DNA of 18,940 bases from an uncultured Lachnospiraceae bacterium (GCA_902780985.1 CACZHN010000020.1:1-18940); one strand, 5' to 3'; counted from the stretch's first letter, positions 1 to 4,896 are shown. The notes: generated by a model not told the origin, from the sequence alone. Numbers and translations: made by a program.

Positions 1-1
1 T

Positions 2-379
2 CAGGGAGAATGGGTCAAGTATACCGAGGAAGGACTTGCCGGAGATCAGATACTGGCGGTAGATCAGGCAACAACGGTGAACAATTCGGCAGTCATTACC
101 ATGGTTACATATGATATGGATGTAAATCTTGATACGATGGCAACCGAAAGCATGTCCTACTGTGAGTCCACGGGAGCCCAGAATGTTAAGGGCGGCAAGG
201 ACACTCTCGGAGGATTTTCCTGCAACAAGGTATCCTGTTATTATCCGGATTACAACAGGAATCTCGATGCATGGTACTTTGTAGCCGGTGACGGAAATTT
301 TCATTATATATCAGCCGAGTATTCACCGGATGATACATATGTAGCGGATCTGGTTGCACAATTCAGTATAGGAAAATAA
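2..379 (+). CDS. 3' end of an unrecognised gene (hypothetical protein)
   Basis: The reading frame is open from the first full codon of the window to a TAA at 377-379, so this is the C-terminal ~125 residues of a longer protein that starts upstream. No signal peptide or catalytic motif is visible in this part. The residues suggest a compact, soluble or exported beta-rich domain: aromatic residues alternate with polar ones, there are three cysteines, and the end reads YVADLVAQFSIGK. That ending resembles the tail of PsbP-like or other small exported domains of Gram-positive lipoproteins, but I cannot assign a family. An intrinsic terminator follows 5 bases after the stop. Function unknown. Confidence 0.7.
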   Translation, partial: QGEWVKYTEEGLAGDQILAVDQATTVNNSAVITMVTYDMDVNLDTMATESMSYCESTGAQNVKGGKDTLGGFSCNKVSCYYPDYNRNLDAWYFVAGDGNFHYISAEYSPDDTYVADLVAQFSIGK

Positions 380-383
380 AAAC

Positions 384-418
384 AGAGCAGGGAGCTTTCG
401 CTTCCTGCTCTTTGTCTT
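384..418. terminator. Bidirectional intrinsic terminator
   Basis: AGAGCAGG (384-391) pairs with CCTGCTCT (404-411). On the plus strand it is followed by TTTGTCTT. Read on the minus strand, the same stem is followed by GTTTTTATTTT, which is the better U-tract. It can therefore end both the upstream gene and a leftward transcript. Confidence 0.75.
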
Positions 419-443
419 GCAGAGTTAAATGTTTAGTTCGTTA

Positions 444-620
444 TCATCCTCCTTCAGACTCTATCTCCGGCGGTATCCTTAAAACGGACGTGCTTTCTGT
501 GATATATTTGTTTGCCAAAGATATGTCCCGTATGGTGATCTTCCGGTTCTCGGCGATTTCGGGCAGCCGAACTGCGAACCTTCGGACCTCGGTCGGATGT
601 TCACACACATTATAGAACAT
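444..620 (-). CDS. Possible small protein of 58 aa, or gene remnant
   Basis: An ATG at 620-618 opens a 58-codon frame ending in TGA at 446-444. The protein is charged and looks coding-like, for example EVRRFAVRLPEIAENRKITI in the middle. The stretch is GC-richer than the flanking intergenic DNA, and a terminator with a good minus-strand U-tract lies just past the stop. Against it, no Shine-Dalgarno sequence precedes the ATG and no family is recognised. It may be the C-terminal remnant of a longer gene. The rest of 380-735 holds only the mecA promoter. Confidence 0.25.
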   Translation of the reverse strand: MFYNVCEHPTEVRRFAVRLPEIAENRKITIRDISLANKYITESTSVLRIPPEIESEGG

Positions 621-683
621 GTGGTATAATATTTACAACAGGGAAAATAAAAATTATCATCACGAATTTTTCACACACTGCCT

Positions 684-712
684 TTGACCTTTATGTATGA
701 TTATGTTATAGT
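684..712 (+). promoter_or_regulatory. Sigma-A-type promoter for the mecA-like gene
   Basis: TTGACC (684-689), a 17-base spacer, then TATAGT (707-712). Transcription would start near 719, which leaves a very short leader before the coding region. Confidence 0.75.
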
Positions 713-746
713 AGGATAACTCTAAAAGTATTAAATGGTGAAGCGT

Positions 747-1448
747 ATGAAATTTGAACGTTTAGATGAAAATAAAATAAGATGCACCCTTACGAAAGCA
801 GAGCTTGCGGAAATGCATATAAATCTCACAGAGCTGGCTTACGGAACAGATAAAGCGAAGGCCCTCTTCAAGGAACTGATGGAACAGGCCAGAGATGAGC
901 TGGGCTTTGAGGTGGATGACATGCCGCTTATGATCGAAGCTATTCCGGTTAAGCCTGATTCTCTTATGCTTATCATCACTAAGGTTTCGAATCCTGATGA
1001 GATGAATTCCAGATTCTCAAAGTTCGCGGGACTTAATCCGAATGAGATCGTTGAGAACATGCTGGACGGTGAGCAGCAGCATCCGGAGCCTGAAGAAAGT
1101 ACATCTGTTGAAGATGCATGGAAGGAAGAAGCTTCCGATATAAATGTAAAGGATTCCACCTACATGGTATTCGCATTTGACAGCATCAAGGATGTTATCA
1201 GCGTAGCCCATGTGGTTACAGGCTATTACAAGAGCAACAACAGCCTTTACAGCAATCCTCATGACAACAGATTATATCTTGTAATGTACAGGAATCATAA
1301 TACTGAGGATGAGATGAAGCGTGTCGGACTGAAGACAAGTGAGTATGGCTTCTTCATTAAGACCATTTACAGCAGCAGAGATTTCTTCGATGAGCATTTC
1401 AAACTTATCATTAAGGATGAAGCTCTTCAGAGATTGGCGGAAATATAA
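747..1448 (+). CDS. mecA: MecA-family adaptor protein
   Basis: MecA proteins are adaptors that deliver substrates to the ClpC AAA+ unfoldase for degradation by ClpCP. The N-terminus, MKFERLDENKIRCTLT, is the typical family opening. A central acidic linker (about residues 105-135, rich in E, P and D) is followed by a C-terminal domain beginning YMVFAFDSIKDVISVA, as in the ClpC-binding half of MecA. At 233 aa the length is normal. An in-frame ATG at 735 would add four residues. I prefer 747 because it matches family N-termini and GGTG lies about six bases upstream. The gene has its own promoter at 684-712. Substrates cannot be inferred; in Bacillus MecA targets ComK. Confidence 0.85.
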   Translation: MKFERLDENKIRCTLTKAELAEMHINLTELAYGTDKAKALFKELMEQARDELGFEVDDMPLMIEAIPVKPDSLMLIITKVSNPDEMNSRFSKFAGLNPNEIVENMLDGEQQHPEPEESTSVEDAWKEEASDINVKDSTYMVFAFDSIKDVISVAHVVTGYYKSNNSLYSNPHDNRLYLVMYRNHNTEDEMKRVGLKTSEYGFFIKTIYSSRDFFDEHFKLIIKDEALQRLAEI

Positions 1449-1469
1449 AAAGTATATATGCATCCGTTC

Positions 1470-1569
1470 GAGAGAGTGCCTCCCGCATTTGCGGGTCGCA
1501 TAACTCACAGCACTTTTTTCTATCGCGTAGGCATTGAGGTGGACTGGTGAGTTGCGGGTGCTTTTTTTT
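1470..1569 (+). terminator. Structured element ending in a strong terminator
   Basis: CCCGCA (1483-1488) makes a local hairpin with TGCGGG just downstream. It could also pair with the TGCGGG next to the T9 tract near 1561. A second stem joins CGCATAACTCAC to GTGAGTTGCG with a small bulge. The two alternative partners for CCCGCA make this either the compound terminator of the mecA transcript or an attenuator-like leader of the nitroreductase gene 70 bases further on. No known riboswitch class was recognised. Confidence 0.5.
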
Positions 1570-1637
1570 TCGGTTCATGGGTTAATCTGAATATCAGAGA
1601 TATTAACAGCGTGCGCTGACTGAAAGGAGATAAATGT

Positions 1638-2162
1638 ATGAACGAAACATTAGCTACACTGGAGAAGAGAAGAAGCTGCAGAAAGTTCAAGCCTGATATG
1701 ATAAAACAGGAAGAGCTGGATGCCATTTTAAAGGCAGGTACATATGCGGCAACAGGTATGGGAAAGCAGAGTCCGATCATAATAGCTGTTACCGATAAGG
1801 CTGTTCGCGATGAGATATCCGAGGAGAACAGAAAGATCGGCGGATGGGGCGAAGATTTCGATCCGTTTTACGGAGCTCCTGTGATCCTTATAGTTTTGGC
1901 AAAGAAGGATGTGGCTACTCACATTTATGACGGTTCTCTTGTAATGGGAAATCTTATGAATGCTGCCGAAAGTCTGGGAGTTGCAAGTATCTGGATCCAC
2001 AGAGCAAAAGAAGAGTTTGAATCCGAATTCGGAAAGAATCTTCTGAAGAAGCTCGGAATAGAAGATGAGTATGAGGGAATAGGACATTGCGCCCTGGGTT
2101 ATGCTGAGGCTGCACCAAACGAAGCAGCCCCAAGAAAAGATAACTATATTTATCGCGTATGA
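1638..2162 (+). CDS. Nitroreductase-family FMN oxidoreductase
   Basis: This 174-aa protein is a compact member of the nitroreductase fold, which uses FMN and NAD(P)H to reduce nitroaromatics, quinones or similar acceptors. The FMN-phosphate contact motif RRSCRKF lies at residues 11-17. The segment GTYAATGMGKQSPIIIAV (about 33-50) matches the family's AP(S/T)..N.QP region, with G-K-Q in place of the usual N-x-Q-P. The C-terminal IGHCALGYAEAAP matches the family's GYP-like turn. The Shine-Dalgarno sequence AAAGGAG is well placed before ATG 1638. The gene is convergent with the next gene, the two stop codons being one base apart. The natural substrate is unknown. Confidence 0.85.
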   Translation: MNETLATLEKRRSCRKFKPDMIKQEELDAILKAGTYAATGMGKQSPIIIAVTDKAVRDEISEENRKIGGWGEDFDPFYGAPVILIVLAKKDVATHIYDGSLVMGNLMNAAESLGVASIWIHRAKEEFESEFGKNLLKKLGIEDEYEGIGHCALGYAEAAPNEAAPRKDNYIYRV

Positions 2163-2163
2163 A

Positions 2164-2454
2164 TTAATATCTCAGATACTGCATATAGTTTTCTACCATA
2201 TCCTTTGCGTCTTTAAGACCTGCACCGGATGCTTTTCTGCACTTATCGATAGCTTCGATCTTTTGACCGTGCTCGATCAGTGTACATATGGCCAGCTTGT
2301 CGTCGTTAGAGATCCTTGCGGCGAGGGTTGAAAGATAATCGGGTTGTTCGTTACCTTCAATTTTATTATCGGCCTTATTCATAGTTAAGGCTAATATGAT
2401 AAGAATGATAGCGAGAACTCCGACGCCTCCGGCGAAAAGGATGATTATACTCAT
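2164..2454 (-). CDS. Small membrane protein with ribosomal L7/L12-like C-terminal domain
   Basis: The 96-aa product has one N-terminal membrane segment (residues about 3-24) followed by a short linker. The C-terminal helical domain (about 52-96) reads IEAIDKCRKASGAGLKDAKD, matching the L7/L12 C-terminal pattern of K-x-R..TG-GLK-AK-xV. In true L7/L12 this domain recruits translation GTPases; here it would be tethered at the membrane facing the cytoplasm. AAAGGGGG precedes the ATG by about eight bases. Membrane-anchored L7/L12-CTD proteins are seen in Firmicutes, but their role is not established to my knowledge. The gene is divergent from the tRNA array promoter. Confidence 0.75.
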   Translation of the reverse strand: MSIIILFAGGVGVLAIILIILALTMNKADNKIEGNEQPDYLSTLAARISNDDKLAICTLIEHGQKIEAIDKCRKASGAGLKDAKDMVENYMQYLRY

Positions 2455-2522
2455 TTTTATATCCCCCTTTGAGTTGATTACTACCGTATTTTACCATAAA
2501 AAAATTTTTTAAAAAATAGTTG

Positions 2523-2551
2523 TTGACATCTATGGTGATATTTGATAGTAT
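2523..2551 (+). promoter_or_regulatory. Promoter of tRNA array, module A
   Basis: A perfect TTGACA (2523-2528), a 17-base spacer and TAGTAT (2546-2551) predict a start near 2558. No other convincing promoter is visible before the first tRNA. The RNA would begin with a hairpin: GAGAG 2559-2563 with CTCTC 2574-2578. Confidence 0.8.
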
Positions 2552-2666
2552 AACGCTTGAGAGAAGTGCCTGTCTCTCCGATTGTTATGCGCAAACGGAG
2601 AAATGGGCATATTTTTTTGGAAAAATCAGAAATTCCAATTTATACGAAAGAGGTACAAAAAAGCAA

Positions 2667-2828
2667 ATGAGAAGTTCAATAATGATGAACAGAATAGATA
2701 TCATTATAAGACCTGCTATAAGTGGGTTTGATTTCTCATGCTTTATTCAGGCGCAGAATAATATGGATATGGCCGATAAATTTGCGCAAATTAAAGATCA
2801 GGACAAAGACAGGTATAGGCGGAAGTAG
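2667..2828 (+). CDS. Leader peptide A (53 aa), rich in Ala, Asp and Met
   Basis: This small ORF lies between the module A promoter and a strong terminator just before tRNA-Ala. It contains 7 Asp, 4 Ala and 5 Met. The densest stretch, MDMADKFAQIKDQDKD (residues 33-48), has 5 Asp, 2 Ala and 2 Met. The tRNAs that follow are Ala, Asp and initiator Met. Codons 50-52 (TATAGGCGG, 2814-2822) can pair with CCGCTTATA (2860-2868), the 5' arm of the terminator. This is the layout of a translational attenuator. GAGGT ends 12 bases before the ATG, a long but usable spacing. A longer open frame extends to 2520, but those starts lie upstream of the predicted transcription start. No homology is recognised; the peptide itself may have no function. 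Confidence 0.6.
   Translation: MRSSIMMNRIDIIIRPAISGFDFSCFIQAQNNMDMADKFAQIKDQDKDRYRRK
2814..2822 (+). promoter_or_regulatory. Antiterminator strand of module A
   Basis: TATAGGCGG is complementary over 9 pairs (one G-U) to CCGCTTATA at 2860-2868, which is the ascending arm of the terminator. It overlaps the last codons of leader A, so a ribosome reaching the stop codon would cover it and let the terminator form. Confidence 0.55.
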
Positions 2829-2858
2829 GCTCTTTAGGCTTTGATAGTTGAGAGATTT

Positions 2859-2901
2859 ACCGCTTATATTCGGAAACCGAGATATAAGCGGTTTTTATTT
2901 T
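2859..2901 (+). terminator. Intrinsic terminator / attenuator A
   Basis: ACCGCTTATAT (2859-2869) pairs with ATATAAGCGGT (2882-2892). The stem is extended inside by TCGG-AAA-CCGA, and it is followed by TTTTATTTT. tRNA-Ala starts at 2902, directly at the end of the U-tract, so the tRNAs can only be made by read-through or antitermination from the promoter at 2523. Confidence 0.9.
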
Positions 2902-2970
2902 GGGGTGTTAGCTCAGTTGGGAGAGCGTCTGTTTTGCAGAAGGTCGCAGGTTCGAAGCCTGTATGCTCAA
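2902..2970 (+). tRNA. tRNA-Ala(TGC)-like, shortened anticodon arm
   Basis: The D arm (GCTC/GAGC) and T arm (GCAGG, TTCGAAG, CCTGT) are normal. Only 18 bases separate them after position 26, instead of 22. The anticodon arm folds as TCTG-TTTTG-CAGA, or a 3-bp stem with a 7-base loop. TTTGCA matches the tRNA-Ala(TGC) loop, and the 3-70 position is G-U, the alanine identity pair. It looks like tRNA-Ala with a 4-base deletion in the 3' side of the anticodon arm. Positions 1 and 72 (G and A) do not pair. No CCA is encoded. It may be non-functional. Confidence 0.55.
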
Positions 2971-3007
2971 TTTGGCCGGATAAACGGCCGAATAAAATAT
3001 TAATATA

Positions 3008-3038
3008 GAGTGAGAGAAAACAGGCACTTCTCTCACTC
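3008..3038. repeat. 11-bp perfect hairpin between tRNA-Ala and tRNA-Asp
   Basis: GAGTGAGAGAA (3008-3018) pairs with TTCTCTCACTC (3028-3038) around a 9-base loop, with no U-tract on the plus strand. Bases 3020-3035 are the exact reverse complement of 2558-2573, at the predicted 5' end of the array transcript. A shorter GC hairpin (GGCCG/CGGCC, 2974-2989) precedes it. Confidence 0.75.
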
Positions 3039-3062
3039 GCAATCCTAAAATAAATAAAATAT

Positions 3063-3134
3063 GGCTGTGTGGCGTAATGGTTAGCGTACCAGATTGTCTC
3101 TCTGGGGGTAAGGGTTCAATTCCCTTCATAGTCG
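3063..3134 (+). tRNA. tRNA-Asp(GTC)
   Basis: All four stems form. The anticodon arm is CCAGA-TTGTCTC-TCTGG, giving anticodon GTC, and the discriminator is G73, as expected for Asp. Position 37 is T, where a purine is normal. The acceptor has two G-U pairs. No CCA is encoded. Confidence 0.85.
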
Positions 3135-3137
3135 CTT

Positions 3138-3211
3138 CGCGGGATATTATCAATCGGAAGATAGCCGGGCCCATACCCCGGAGGTTGTCGGTTCAAGTCC
3201 GGCTCCCGCTA
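3138..3211 (+). tRNA. Initiator-like tRNA-fMet(CAT)
   Basis: The anticodon arm is CCGGG-CCCATAC-CCCGG. It has the three consecutive G-C pairs at 29-31/39-41 that mark bacterial initiator tRNAs. The acceptor is CGCGGGA with TCCCGCT, leaving C1 opposite T72 unpaired; normal initiators have C1 against A72. Position 33 is C rather than the near-universal T. The D stem is AT-rich and position 26 seems to be missing. A divergent second initiator is the best reading. Confidence 0.8.
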
Positions 3212-3254
3212 CTCAAATTATTACATTTAACATTTAAGAAAGGAAATGAAGACA

Positions 3255-3368
3255 ATGCGATCTACAGTAATGAAAAGACAATTTAAGATGATCCAGAATA
3301 TAATTCAGTTTTGCAATAATAGAAAAACTGGATCACTTATGATGTCTTTATCAGATCATGTGGATTAA
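3255..3368 (+). CDS. Leader peptide B (37 aa), rich in Phe, Gln, Cys, Asn, Arg, Met and Lys
   Basis: AAAGGA sits 10 bases before ATG 3255; an upstream in-frame ATG at 3246 lies too close to it. Residues 6-24 read MKRQFKMIQNIIQFCNNRK. Sixteen of these 19 belong to {F,Q,C,N,R,M,K}, and the other three are Ile. The downstream tRNAs up to 4870 are exactly Phe, Gln(TTG), Gln(CTG), Cys, Asn, Arg, Met and Lys. Both Gln codons occur (CAA and CAG), as do AAT, TGC, AGA, AAA and AAG. The last codons (3348-3363) can pair with the following terminator's 5' arm. I read this as a regulatory leader peptide; no homology is recognised. Confidence 0.7.
   Translation: MRSTVMKRQFKMIQNIIQFCNNRKTGSLMMSLSDHVD
3348..3363 (+). 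promoter_or_regulatory. Antiterminator strand of module B
   Basis: TTATCAGA (3348-3355) pairs perfectly with TCTGATAA (3411-3418). GTGG (3360-3363) pairs with CCAC (3404-3407). This uses up the 5' arm and loop of terminator B. The segment is the last six codons of leader B before the stop. Confidence 0.65.
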
Positions 3369-3402
3369 TACGTCTAAGCAGCAATAATATTGTTTTGTTG
3401 AG

Positions 3403-3438
3403 ACCACTTGTCTGATAAGGGCAGGTGGTTTTTCTTTT
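3403..3438 (+). terminator. Intrinsic terminator / attenuator B
   Basis: ACCACTTGTC (3403-3412) pairs with GGCAGGTGGT (3420-3429) with two G-U pairs, followed by TTTTCTTTT. tRNA-Phe begins at 3439, right after the U-tract, with no room for a promoter. Confidence 0.85.
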
Positions 3439-3512
3439 GGAAAGATAGCTCAGGTTGGTAGAGCGGCAGGTTGAAGCCCTGCGCGTCGGAGGTTCGATTC
3501 CTTCTCTTTCCA
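3439..3512 (+). tRNA. tRNA-Phe(GAA)
   Basis: The acceptor GGAAAGA/TCTTTCC is perfect. The anticodon arm is GCAGG-TTGAAGC-CCTGC, the T loop TTCGATT and the discriminator A. No CCA is encoded. It is the first tRNA of module B. Confidence 0.93.
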
Positions 3513-3520
3513 CTTTATAG

Positions 3521-3593
3521 TAGGGTGTCGTACAAATGGTAAGTACACGGGACTTTGACTCTCGTAATATGGGTTCAAATCCCGTCGCCCTTG
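3521..3593 (+). tRNA. tRNA-Gln(TTG)
   Basis: The anticodon arm is CGGGA-CTTTGAC-TCTCG and the D stem GTAC/GTAC. The discriminator is G, as usual for Gln. Positions 1 and 72 are T-T and do not pair; known Gln tRNAs have a weak U1-A72. Confidence 0.87.
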
Positions 3594-3596
3594 TAT

Positions 3597-3667
3597 AGCC
3601 GAATAGTGTAAAGGTATCACGTCTGACTCTGACTCAGAAGATATAGGTTCGATTCCTGTTTCGGCTG
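3597..3667 (+). tRNA. tRNA-Gln(CTG)
   Basis: The acceptor is AGCCGAA/TTCGGCT, the anticodon arm TCTGA-CTCTGAC-TCAGA, and the discriminator G. It follows the TTG isoacceptor by three bases; together they read CAA and CAG, both of which occur in leader B. Confidence 0.92.
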
Positions 3668-3668
3668 T

Positions 3669-3738
3669 GTACCGTAGGTAGCGGTTGCCGTCCGGTCTGC
3701 AAAATCTGATTCAGTGAGTTCGACTCTCACACGGTACT
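3669..3738 (+). tRNA. tRNA-Cys(GCA)
   Basis: The acceptor GTACCGT/ACGGTAC is perfect, the anticodon loop is CTGCAAA, and the discriminator is T73, the cysteine identity base. The D arm is short. The anticodon stem has one C-T mismatch and one G-U pair. Confidence 0.87.
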
Positions 3739-3744
3739 TAATAT

Positions 3745-3816
3745 TCCCGGGTAGAACAATGGTAGTTCGGCTCCCTGTTAAGGAGAAGGTTGTAGGTTCG
3801 AGTCCCATCATCCCAA
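3745..3816 (+). tRNA. tRNA-Asn(GTT), acceptor stem unpaired
   Basis: The D stem GAAC/GTTC is perfect and the anticodon arm is GCTCC-CTGTTAA-GGAGA, giving anticodon GTT. The acceptor strands TCCCGGG and CATCCCA do not pair (three C-C oppositions), and the T stem has one A-C mismatch. It is either a decaying gene or an unusual tRNA-like RNA. It lies 22 bases before the ATP-grasp gene. Confidence 0.65.
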
Positions 3817-3835
3817 CTTATGATCAAGGAGAAAA

Positions 3836-4618
3836 ATGATGAAAACAATATGGCTCAAAACAAAATATGATACAGAAATTGATATGGAGATACCTCACAG
3901 TCAAAACTTCGCAAATGCAATGTATGGTTTTATGGAAATGGGAGCTAGGATTGAGAGATATCACAAATTACAAGATATATATGACAGAGTCAAGAGAGAA
4001 GATATAGTCCTGGATTATATAGATCAGTGTAATACCGTATTTAATAAGTTTGGAGTATCACCTTATATTCCGGATTATCCTGAAGTCCTTTCCGAATTCC
4101 TTGGAAGGAAGATCTGGCATGATTCAATGAATAAGTTTTCCTGTGACGAGAAAAAATGGAGTGCCGGATACTTTGTAAAACCGGTCAAAGAAAAAACGTT
4201 TACAGGACATGTGATCAGAAGCATATCCGATCTTATGGGATGCGGAAGTCATTGTGAAGATTATGAAATACTTGTAAGTGATGCGCTGGATATCGCAGCA
4301 GAATGGAGAGTATTTATTCTTTATGACAGAATACTCGATGTCAGACCTTATAGGATGATATTGGATAGTAATAGTTATAGACATCATTTCGATCCGGAAA
4401 TCCTTGATCAGATGGTTTCAGCCTTTACAAATTGGGAAGACCGTCCGATGGCATGCAGTATGGATATATGCTGCACTAAGGATGGCAGGACACTCCTTGT
4501 TGAAATGAATGATGCATATGCGCTTGGCTGTTATGGATTAAACAGCGTTATGTATGCAAGATTTATCTCGGCAAGATGGAGCCAGCTTCTCGGAGTAGAG
4601 GATGAATTTAAGTTTTAG
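3836..4618 (+). CDS. ATP-grasp protein, R2K clade (family 3-like)
   Basis: ATP-grasp enzymes use ATP to join a carboxylate to an amine or thiol through an acyl phosphate. The 260-aa sequence has the R2K pattern. GYFVKPVKEKTFTG (residues 111-124) carries the lysine-bearing RAGNYA strand. EWRVFI follows at 156-161. DICCTKDGRTLLVEMNDAYA (210-229) has D210, E223 and N225 placed as Mg-ATP ligands. The clade includes eukaryotic CDC123 and many phage and bacterial proteins proposed to act in conflicts; the substrate here is unknown. No signal peptide is present. AAGGAG precedes ATG 3836 by four bases and ATG 3839 by seven, so 3839 may be the real start. It sits inside the tRNA array between tRNA-Asn and tRNA-Arg, apparently cotranscribed. 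A role in acting on tRNA or translation is only an inference. Confidence 0.8.
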   Translation: MMKTIWLKTKYDTEIDMEIPHSQNFANAMYGFMEMGARIERYHKLQDIYDRVKREDIVLDYIDQCNTVFNKFGVSPYIPDYPEVLSEFLGRKIWHDSMNKFSCDEKKWSAGYFVKPVKEKTFTGHVIRSISDLMGCGSHCEDYEILVSDALDIAAEWRVFILYDRILDVRPYRMILDSNSYRHHFDPEILDQMVSAFTNWEDRPMACSMDICCTKDGRTLLVEMNDAYALGCYGLNSVMYARFISARWSQLLGVEDEFKF

Positions 4619-4644
4619 GAGCCCGGACTCCGGGTCCCTAGTTT
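4619..4644 (+). terminator. GC hairpin after the ATP-grasp gene (weak terminator or processing site)
   Basis: CCCGG-ACT-CCGGG, extended by GGA/TCC with a bulge, starts right at the stop codon and is followed by only CTAGTTT. It echoes the ORF-hairpin-tRNA order of the leader modules, but I found no clear antiterminator partner. Confidence 0.4.
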
Positions 4645-4718
4645 ACAGGCGTAGCTCAATGGATAAGAGTATCGGATTTCTAATCCGACGGTTGAGGGTT
4701 CGAATCCCTTCGCCTGTA
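4645..4718 (+). tRNA. tRNA-Arg(TCT)
   Basis: The acceptor ACAGGCG/CGCCTGT and the anticodon arm TCGGA-TTTCTAA-TCCGA are both perfect. It reads AGA and AGG; AGA occurs twice in leader B. No CCA is encoded. Confidence 0.94.
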
Positions 4719-4720
4719 CT

Positions 4721-4794
4721 TGCAGTGTAGCTCAGTTGGTCAGAGCAGGATCTTCATACGGTCAAGGTCGTGGGTTCAAGTCCCATCACTGTAA
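4721..4794 (+). tRNA. tRNA-Met(CAT), elongator type
   Basis: The anticodon arm is GGATC-TTCATAC-GGTCA with loop TTCATAC, as in Bacillus elongator Met. It lacks the three G-C pairs of initiators. The acceptor TGCAGTG/CACTGTA pairs fully, with T1-A72. tRNA-Ile(CAT), which is lysidine-modified, is a less likely alternative. Confidence 0.85.
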
Positions 4795-4797
4795 TAA

Positions 4798-4870
4798 GAG
4801 TGTGTAGCTTAGTTGGCAGAGCAACGGGCCTTTAACCCGTAGGTCGAGAGTTCGAATCTCTCTACACTCA
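4798..4870 (+). tRNA. tRNA-Lys(TTT) with C33
   Basis: The acceptor is GAGTGTG/TACACTC and the anticodon arm is ACGGG-CCTTTAA-CCCGT. The loop differs from the normal CTTTTAA by having C at position 33. All stems are otherwise intact. Confidence 0.9.
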
Positions 4871-4896
4871 CTTTCAAAGATATACCGCAGGTTTAC

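Noticed and set aside
412..615. Plus-strand 67-codon frame
   Set aside because: It starts inside the terminator stem after the first gene, has no ribosome site, and the opposite strand looks more coding-like.
735..746. Earlier ATG for the MecA-like gene
   Set aside because: It adds MVKR before the conserved family N-terminus, and the spacing and leader favour 747, though 735 cannot be fully excluded.
1470..1569. T-box or known riboswitch upstream of the nitroreductase
   Set aside because: No T-box antiterminator sequence, specifier loop or recognisable aptamer core was found.
2520..2666. N-terminal extension of leader A to a TTG at 2520
   Set aside because: It would start inside the TTGACA/TAGTAT promoter, upstream of the predicted transcription start; the extension has no ribosome site.
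3617..3811. Minus-strand frame across tRNA-Gln, tRNA-Cys and tRNA-Asn
   Set aside because: It is made entirely of reverse-complemented tRNA sequence; the repeated peptide signatures come from T-loops.
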